Source: CAYPOY01 sp964412395
Lineage (GTDB): Bacteria > Chloroflexota > Anaerolineae > B4-G1
NCBI GenBank assembly: GCA_964412395.1
Contig: CAYPOY010000158.1
Coordinates: forward strand, 1 to 11,216
Reading direction: 5' to 3'
Length of the DNA: 11,216 bases
Under the pieces are notes generated by a model. That model had not been told where the DNA came from, searched no databases, and saw only the letters and a program-made list of their open reading frames with translations. The position numbers were made by a program, and so were the translations under genes. Below, in pieces: positions 7,097 through 11,216 of this stretch (the stretch's first letter is position 1; every line of letters starts with the position of its first letter).

Positions 7097-7161
7097 TCTA
7101 CGCCACGATTCGTAATCTCCCCATACTCGTTCAACCACACTTCAGGTGTTTCCTCCCGTAC

Positions 7162-8310
7162 TTACCGATTCGGCCTACCTAGTACCAGAAACTCGCGCGT
7201 ACGGTCCGCCTTGTAGACCCGGTTCTCACGGTCGATATCGGCACGAAACCGCTTGAACTTGATCTGGGTAAAGCTAACATCGCTACAGAACTCTTCAAAC
7301 AGCTCAAGTAGTTTCTCTTTCGAAAGCAGACCCTCATTGTTGTACGAAAAAAGCAGATATTCCGAGTTTGTTCGCTCAAAGAGCCGCCGAAACGCCGCTT
7401 CGACAACACTCCGTATACAGAAATCGGATCGCTGCTCCTCTGGCTTGCGCAAGCCTGTGACTCCACGTGGATCGAACTGATCCATATCCCATCGCGCGAT
7501 GGTCTCCAGGATATGATAGTTGGCGGCATACTGCCGGTGATTGTAAGGTGGATCGACATAGATCAGTCGCAACTGGCCAGGCGCGAAGCGGTTCAGCAGT
7601 TCGGTGCCATCTTCGCAAAAGACGCGGTGTTGGCTCGCCGGATAGGCAGATGTAACTGGCTGCAGCGCGACCAGTGTCAGTGGCTTTTGTGCAGATCTTT
7701 TAACGTGTTTGAGGTATGCGCCATAAACCGATGCAGTATTGGCTACCCGATCGGCCGCCTCAATCAAACCAGCAACTAGCCAGGCCTTTTCCTTCGGTGA
7801 GATTAACCTGGCATCACTCCAGGTTTCAATTACATCGCGTATCGCCTGGATGCGTAGGCCGTTTTCCTGCGAGTAGTACATACGCCCAGCATCACCGCCG
7901 TGACAGTAAGCCTCGTAGAACGACCCGCGCTTGCCCGGCACGCCGTCGAGATAGCGTAGTACCTGAGCACAAGGTGGGTTGCCCGTAAGTGGCTCCCGAC
8001 TTGCTATAGAATAGGTCACGATCTCTTCCTCAGGGGGCACTGCACGGATGCGTTCTCCCCAGAGCCTATCGGCTAGCAAAGTGTCAAACACAGGGAACAC
8101 GTTGTGTTCGATAAACGCGACATTGGTCACATACGAGTAGTACTGCCAGTCGTTGGCATAGGTGACATACCCACGCAGCTTGAGTAGCTGGGCTACCGCC
8201 CCCGTGCCAGCGAACAGATCCAGCGCAACACCACCACGCGGGACATCGTGTGTGTCCAGAACGGTTTCAATCTCTTTGAGTAAGCTATACTTGGATCCAA
8301 TATAGTTCAT
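7162..8310 (-). CDS. D12-class adenine-N6 DNA methyltransferase
   Basis: The product transfers a methyl group from S-adenosylmethionine to adenine N6, protecting host DNA from the endonuclease encoded just upstream. It begins MNYIGSKYSLL, the typical opening of D12 (Dam-like, alpha-class) enzymes. The SAM-binding motif I DLFAGTG lies at residues 31-37 and the catalytic motif IV DPPYN at 253-257, in the alpha-class order. The long stretch between them (residues about 60-240) would hold the target-recognition region. At 382 residues it is longer than Dam itself and seems intact. The ATG (8308-8310) directly follows the endonuclease TAG with no gap, and AGGA lies 6 bases upstream, so translation is probably coupled. 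The region looks more A+T-rich than sbcC, suggesting separate acquisition. The recognition site cannot be read from the sequence. Confidence 0.93.
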   Translation of the reverse strand: MNYIGSKYSLLKEIETVLDTHDVPRGGVALDLFAGTGAVAQLLKLRGYVTYANDWQYYSYVTNVAFIEHNVFPVFDTLLADRLWGERIRAVPPEEEIVTYSIASREPLTGNPPCAQVLRYLDGVPGKRGSFYEAYCHGGDAGRMYYSQENGLRIQAIRDVIETWSDARLISPKEKAWLVAGLIEAADRVANTASVYGAYLKHVKRSAQKPLTLVALQPVTSAYPASQHRVFCEDGTELLNRFAPGQLRLIYVDPPYNHRQYAANYHILETIARWDMDQFDPRGVTGLRKPEEQRSDFCIRSVVEAAFRRLFERTNSEYLLFSYNNEGLLSKEKLLELFEEFCSDVSFTQIKFKRFRADIDRENRVYKADRTREFLVLGRPNR

Positions 8311-9420
8311 CTAGAATCCTGAACAGACCTCCTGTGCCAAGCTTAGATCATTATCGATCCTGACAACTCTATACTGGGTAATGCCGTGACCGCGCAAATA
8401 GATCTGCAGATCCTCGTGAAACCCGTATGCCACATCGGGTGCAACTACCGTTGGGATGATCTGGTGAATTGAAATATCAGGGATATGAGCCTTGAGCCAC
8501 TTGATGTAACGGTTCAATTGTGCTGCCGCTTCCGCATCCGCTGCCCCTGACTTGAGTTCAATCAGATGGATAAAGGCATTGAGATTGTTCTTGGAGTAGA
8601 CCAATATATCTATGCTTTGCATCCCTGCACCAGCGTAAACTTCGTTGCCAATCCAGGTGATCTCAACGTTGGGGAAAAGCTGTCCGGTCAGCGTGGCATT
8701 GCGGCCGATCTCTTGCATTAGATATGCCTGCAACTGCAATTCCCATTTTCGGGTGGTCTCGTTGATTAGGTAAACCAAGTAGTCGTCGATTTTGTCGAAT
8801 CGAGCTGTATCACCAACGTACTCGTGATGCACATCTGATGCCATAAGATTGACGCGATCTGGATCAAATGCGACATGACCGGTGTGAATACGCTGGCCGG
8901 CGTTTCGCAAGTCAAGCATCTTGCGAATGTTCTCGGCCTCATGCGGCAACAATGGTGTACAACCACGCCCTCCCGTCATCTTGCGATAAATGAGTGTCCA
9001 GGGAATGTCATGGATGTCCTGAAAGTCGGTCATTTCATCCATTGCTTGCCATTCGGTTAGACCTTCCCGAAAGATCTCCTTGGGGCGAATGAGGAGACGG
9101 TACACTAAAGGTATGCCAATCTCTGTCAACAGATACTCGCCGCCTGGCTCATAGAATGGAAACTCGCTAACCACCTCGAAAATGCCCAGAAAGCGTCCTC
9201 CCTCTCGCCCAAGGTCATGCTCGGGTTTTTCCAAGTAGAAGAGGATTTCATCACCGGCATGGACTCGGCAAATATCAGCATAGAGTTCCGCCTGTGCGCG
9301 TTCGATGGAAGGATGCACGTTTACGTTTGACCAGGAGCAGTCATTTCTCTTTGTCACTCCGGCGAATTCATACGTCAAGTGAACCGGTAAGGTCTTTTCC
9401 GAGACGATGAACAAATGCAT
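8311..9420 (-). CDS. Type II restriction endonuclease, PD-(D/E)XK (NucS/DUF91-like) with possible EVE/PUA-like N-terminus
   Basis: This is the likely endonuclease of the R-M pair. The C-terminal half contains SIDILVY with D271, then FIHLIELKSG with E288 and K290. The D-x16-ELK arrangement is a PD-(D/E)XK site, resembling the NucS/DUF91 group of nucleases. The following AEAAAQLNRYIKWLK helix also fits that group. Residues 1 to about 135 (MHLFIVSEKTL..., ...GDEILFYLE..., GRFLGIFEVVS) look like an EVE/ASCH (PUA-like) domain, a fold that can read modified bases, but this part is a pattern impression. I chose the ATG at 9418-9420. AGGAGG (9433-9438) lies 12 bases upstream, slightly long, and the product then starts at the domain boundary. 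An in-frame start at 9474 would add 18 unrelated residues. Its stop abuts the methyltransferase start. Confidence 0.85.
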   Translation of the reverse strand: MHLFIVSEKTLPVHLTYEFAGVTKRNDCSWSNVNVHPSIERAQAELYADICRVHAGDEILFYLEKPEHDLGREGGRFLGIFEVVSEFPFYEPGGEYLLTEIGIPLVYRLLIRPKEIFREGLTEWQAMDEMTDFQDIHDIPWTLIYRKMTGGRGCTPLLPHEAENIRKMLDLRNAGQRIHTGHVAFDPDRVNLMASDVHHEYVGDTARFDKIDDYLVYLINETTRKWELQLQAYLMQEIGRNATLTGQLFPNVEITWIGNEVYAGAGMQSIDILVYSKNNLNAFIHLIELKSGAADAEAAAQLNRYIKWLKAHIPDISIHQIIPTVVAPDVAYGFHEDLQIYLRGHGITQYRVVRIDNDLSLAQEVCSGF

Positions 9421-9589
9421 CGAGCGAGGTTCCCTCCTCAACTTCTGGCAGTTCCAAGCAAGTAGTAGCCACAACCTTTGATGGGTTCACTCCTATTACA
9501 TAGGGAGCCTGAGCCACGGTCAATTCCGCATAGAATATGCTGCCCAACACTTTGGTGCTGACGCGGACAATGGCTTGTGTCTTCGACAT
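9368..9589 (-). CDS. Small possible protein (73 aa) upstream of and overlapping the endonuclease gene
   Basis: A 73-residue reading frame starts at ATG 9587-9589 and overlaps the endonuclease start by 53 bases in another frame. The predicted product (MSKTQAIVRVSTKVLGSIFY...) has a plausible composition and lies just downstream of a good promoter. There is no recognisable helix-turn-helix, so it does not look like an R-M controller protein, and I see no ribosome site before its ATG. It may instead be untranslated leader. I do not recognise the family. Confidence 0.3.
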   Translation of the reverse strand: MSKTQAIVRVSTKVLGSIFYAELTVAQAPYVIGVNPSKVVATTCLELPEVEEGTSLDAFVHRLGKDLTGSLDV

Positions 9590-9640
9590 GTATTGGAGTC
9601 ACGGGCCAGTTGGAGAACTTCCAAAGTGGAGTGTCTTCCG

Positions 9641-9712
9641 GCCATTACACTCCCGTGACGTTGAATGGCGGTCCCGGTCAACACGGGACGCTACAATTAT
9701 AGGTGTAATGGC
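9641..9712. promoter_or_regulatory. Inverted repeats flanking the R-M promoter (candidate operator)
   Basis: GCCATTACAC (9641-9650) and GTGTAATGGC (9703-9712) are perfect 10-bp inverted arms. One arm lies in the spacer between -35 and -10, and the other about 40-50 bases downstream of the expected start. Inside them TCCCGTG (9651-9657) pairs with CACGGGA (9682-9688), and GTCCCG (9671-9676) with CGGGAC (9684-9689). The layout suits a repressor binding two sites, as timing control of R-M genes often requires, but no regulator gene is visible. Confidence 0.5.
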
Positions 9713-9724
9713 AGGGAAAGACAA
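9696..9724 (-). promoter_or_regulatory. Sigma-70-type promoter for the R-M operon
   Basis: On the minus strand TTGTCT (9719-9724) precedes TATAAT (9696-9701) by 17 bp. The -10 is a perfect consensus and the -35 matches four of six. Transcription would start near 9689 and run into the endonuclease and methyltransferase genes, leaving a leader of about 270 bases that includes the possible 73-aa frame. Confidence 0.6.
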
Positions 9725-9838
9725 GAAAGCTCTGTCTAATTCACCCTTGCTCCCCTCATCCGCTGAACCACTGCAGCATCCCACGGGCAGGTGATAGAGT
9801 TGGTGGAAGAAGGAATCTGCGTACCTCTCACCACCTCA

Positions 9839-9877
9839 GTGCAAACATTGCACCAGAAGTTTGTGCAAGCTTTGCAC
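9839..9877. promoter_or_regulatory. Two tandem GTGCAA-N3-TTGCAC palindromes
   Basis: GTGCAAACATTGCAC (9839-9853) and GTGCAAGCTTTGCAC (9863-9877) are two 15-bp palindromes of identical half-sites with centres 24 bp apart. The outer half-sites extend to a 9-bp inverted pair (CAGTGCAAA at 9837-9845 and TTTGCACTG at 9871-9879). This is the form of a tandem dimer-binding operator. It lies 20 bases beyond the chimera stop and about 115-145 bp upstream of the R-M -35. It could also fold at the 3' end of the chimera transcript. Confidence 0.6.
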
Positions 9878-9914
9878 TGGAACCCACGAGCAAGCCCCTA
9901 CGCCTCCTCCAACG

Positions 9915-10011
9915 CCCGTCTCAAATCCGTATCCAACCTCTCCAGATCCACTAACGATGCCTCCAGCGACTCGGCCTCGGCGCGGGCGGCATCGGTGAAC
10001 CCGGCGCGGGC
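9915..10011. repeat. 97-bp direct repeat, copy 2 (3' end of the chimera)
   Basis: Same orientation as 2015-2111 at an offset of exactly 7900 bases, with 93 of 97 bases identical. Together the copies bracket the R-M genes, sbcD, sbcC and most of the ATPase gene. Confidence 0.9.
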
Positions 10012-10047
10012 AAAAAAGACGTAGTGAACGTGCCAACCCTTCTTGTC

Positions 10048-10069
10048 CTCCCCCTGCGTGCGGGGGGAG
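10048..10069. repeat. GC-rich palindrome inside the chimera
   Basis: CTCCCCC (10048-10054) and GGGGGAG (10063-10069) form a 7-bp G/C stem, followed by TTAGAGGGGGG. Such elements are common dispersed repeats in GC-rich genomes. It encodes the PPSNSPRTQGED-like stretch exactly where the intact paralogue has its nuclease-like core. Confidence 0.6.
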
Positions 10070-10692
10070 TTAGAGGGGGGCGGCACGAAATGGCTGCCCA
10101 CGATTTCCGGCGGGAAAGGCAACCGTCCGGCGCGGGCCTGGACCAACGTCCACTCGCGGCACAATTCCTCAAAGGCGGTCAAGCCCACGAAGGCGCGGAA
10201 CTGTTCGGCGATGCGCTGCCAGAGGACACTCGTCAACTCCTGCTCCACCAAACCCAGGTTGGGCTGGATGAAGCGGAAGTAAAAGCGCAGGTAGGGATCG
10301 GCCAGGTGATAGAGACTGTTCCGGCTGGTTCGCCGTCGCTCAGGGGGAATTGTCGCCGGCAGACGGCGTTCGATCAGGTGCAGCGCCTCCAATTGCTTGA
10401 GGTAGGGGCTCAGGTAGGAAGACGTCAGGCCCAGCATAGCACCGATCTCCTGCGGCGTCCGTCGGCCGGCCGCTATTGCCTTCAACACGGCCTCGTACGT
10501 CTGCGTCTCGCGGCGGATCACATCCCCCACCAGGATGAACGGCTCGCTGCGGAACATCCCGGTGCGCCGCATGAACAGGCGTTGGATGTTGGCCCCTGGA
10601 TTCTGAGTGTCGTTGAACCGCTCTGGATGGCCGTATTGCTGGTAGCCAAGGTGGACGTCAGCTATGTGTAGAAACTCGACCGGCATTGGTGT

Positions 10693-10698
10693 CCTCCT
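10693..10698 (-). promoter_or_regulatory. Ribosome binding site of the chimera
   Basis: AGGAGG lies 6 bases before the ATG at 10684-10686, an ideal spacing. It supports the start and shows that translation initiation of the broken gene is still intact. Confidence 0.7.
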
Positions 10699-10798
10699 GC
10701 ACGTTAGCGATCCCTGTCGTTGTCGCCTAATGGCAATGTCATTCCGGTTCCTTGCCCTCGGCTGCCCTACTCACTTCGTATGAGTCAGTATGAAGGAC

Positions 10799-11216
10799 TC
10801 AATCGAACAACCCCAGCTTCTTGCCCTCCAACTCCTCGACCAACCCCCCAAAGCTCCGCGCACTGCTCGCATCAAAACGAGCCTGCGGCACCTTCAAGTA
10901 GCGCCACGTTTGGCCGGTTTGGGCAGAGATCTTCTCACACCAGTCGCGGATACTACCGTCCTTGTGCACCACATCCTCGTACTCGCGCCCCTTAGTCTCG
11001 ACGATCCAGTTGACCTGACCCTCTGGTGTCTGCTGCACGGTGACGAAGTCGGGGTAGTAGAACTTGATGGCGCCGGTGCTGCTCAAATAGTCCACGCGGA
11101 ATCGAGTGTAGGATTCCGCCAGAGCGGCGAAGCGGAGGATGTCGGATGCACCGTCCAGGAATTGGGCGAAGCGGGCTTCCAGGTCGTTGAACACAGCGCA
11201 CTCGTTGAAGATGGTC
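10799..11216 (-). CDS. Type III restriction endonuclease (Res subunit), C-terminal fragment
   Basis: The frame is open to the window edge, so only the last about 138 residues are seen, and the GTG at 11192-11194 is not the real start. Type III Res subunits carry an N-terminal DEAD/DEAH helicase, not visible here, and a C-terminal PD-(D/E)XK nuclease. The fragment begins TIFNEC, passes through NDLEARFAQFLD, and reaches the nuclease core: YYPDF with the catalytic Asp, then WIVETKGRE supplying Glu and Lys. The later IRDWCEKI and YLKVPQ segments are also family-typical. It ends normally with TGA at 10799. The Mod methyltransferase partner would lie beyond position 11216. The next gene starts 112 bases downstream, a gap in which I see only a weak imperfect hairpin. 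Confidence 0.85.
   Translation of the reverse strand, partial: TIFNECAVFNDLEARFAQFLDGASDILRFAALAESYTRFRVDYLSSTGAIKFYYPDFVTVQQTPEGQVNWIVETKGREYEDVVHKDGSIRDWCEKISAQTGQTWRYLKVPQARFDASSARSFGGLVEELEGKKLGLFD

Larger units (their letters stand above)
9590..9897. other. Gene-free regulatory stretch upstream of the R-M operon
   Basis: No convincing gene lies here on either strand. Plus-strand frames that cross it run antisense into the ATPase-derived repeat and carry no motifs. The stretch holds the R-M promoter (9696-9724), nested inverted repeats (9641-9712) and two tandem palindromes (9839-9877), which are listed separately. Confidence 0.6.
9898..10686 (-). pseudogene. Chimera: SbcD N-terminus fused to the C-terminal half of an ATPase_2/DUF234 protein
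   Basis: The frame is open for 262 codons and has a strong ribosome site, AGGAGG at 10693-10698, 6 bases before the ATG. Residues 1-26 are the start of an SbcD/Mre11 protein (ADVHLGYQQYGHPERFND, with metal ligands D10 and H12). From residue 27 (codon starting at 10608) the product aligns instead with the ATPase at 1998-3482 from about its residue 213: MFRSEP, YEAVLKAI, a winged helix, LADPYLRFYFRFI, and the shared FARAGFTDAARAEAESLEAS tail. The ATPase domain is absent. The nuclease-like segment (D...GECKW in the intact copy) is also gone, replaced by a short Pro/Ser-rich stretch from a GC palindrome. No complete enzyme remains, so I call it a pseudogene. Since sbcD, sbcC and the ATPase gene follow in that order at 7081-1998, it is probably a second cassette collapsed by deletion. 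A working small fusion cannot be excluded. Confidence 0.8.

Noticed and set aside
7100..7161. Possible relic of another gene (a frame reading VWLNEYGEITN) between the methyltransferase and sbcD
   Set aside because: The fragment is too short and I could not tie it to a family, so it may be chance.
10768..10789. Terminator after the type III restriction gene
   Set aside because: The hairpin has a bulge and only about 7 pairs, and no T-run follows on the minus strand.
1..11216. CRISPR array, tRNA/rRNA genes, insertion sequence or integrase
   Set aside because: There are no regularly spaced repeats, no cloverleaf or rRNA-like stretch and no transposase or integrase motifs. The repeats found are isolated palindromes and one direct-repeat pair.

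Overview
The window is about 11.2 kb of fairly GC-rich bacterial DNA. Every gene I can support lies on the minus strand, so transcription runs from position 11216 towards 1. The host is probably a member of the Chloroflexota (Anaerolineae-like). This rests on my memory of how SbcC/SbcD, ATPase_2/DUF234 and type III restriction proteins look in that group, and on short palindromes of the AGAAACCGGGTTTTT type. I ran no search, so the assignment is tentative.

In transcription order: (1) 11216-10799 is the C-terminal end of a type III restriction endonuclease, cut by the window edge. (2) 10686-9898 is a chimera whose first 26 codons are the start of an sbcD (Mre11) gene, fused in frame to the C-terminal half of an ATPase_2/DUF234 gene. 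(3) 9897-9590 has no gene but holds two tandem GTGCAA-N3-TTGCAC palindromes, a good sigma-70-type promoter and nested inverted repeats. (4) 9420-7162 is a two-gene restriction-modification system: a PD-(D/E)XK endonuclease with a possible EVE/PUA-like N-terminus, then a D12-class adenine methyltransferase. It looks more A+T-rich than its neighbours. (5) 7081-3624 is an sbcD-sbcC (Mre11-Rad50) pair, and both genes carry internal lesions. (6) 3482-1998 is an intact ATPase_2/DUF234 protein with a nuclease-like C-terminus. (7) 1740-11 is a coupled operon: a YhhQ-type queuosine-precursor transporter, a two-domain DUF6884-like protein and a small unknown protein. Its own promoter (TTGACT, 17 bp, TACAAT) lies upstream.

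The gene content suggests a defence and DNA-processing island. It holds two restriction systems, a nuclease-ATPase pair, a STAND-like ATPase with a nuclease tail, and a transporter whose substrate class (7-deazaguanines) feeds tRNA and in some systems DNA modification.

The most unusual feature is a pattern of internal deletions. sbcD lacks the second half of its phosphoesterase motifs. sbcC lacks its Q-loop and changes frame at the same point. The upstream chimera looks like a second copy of an sbcD-sbcC-ATPase cassette collapsed by one large deletion. The 3' ends of the two ATPase genes share a 97-bp direct repeat (93/97 identical) exactly 7.9 kb apart, bracketing the R-M and sbcDC genes. 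These could be real degeneration, phase-variable or excisable DNA, or assembly collapse, and read-level data would decide. I found no rRNA, tRNA, CRISPR array, transposase or integrase.
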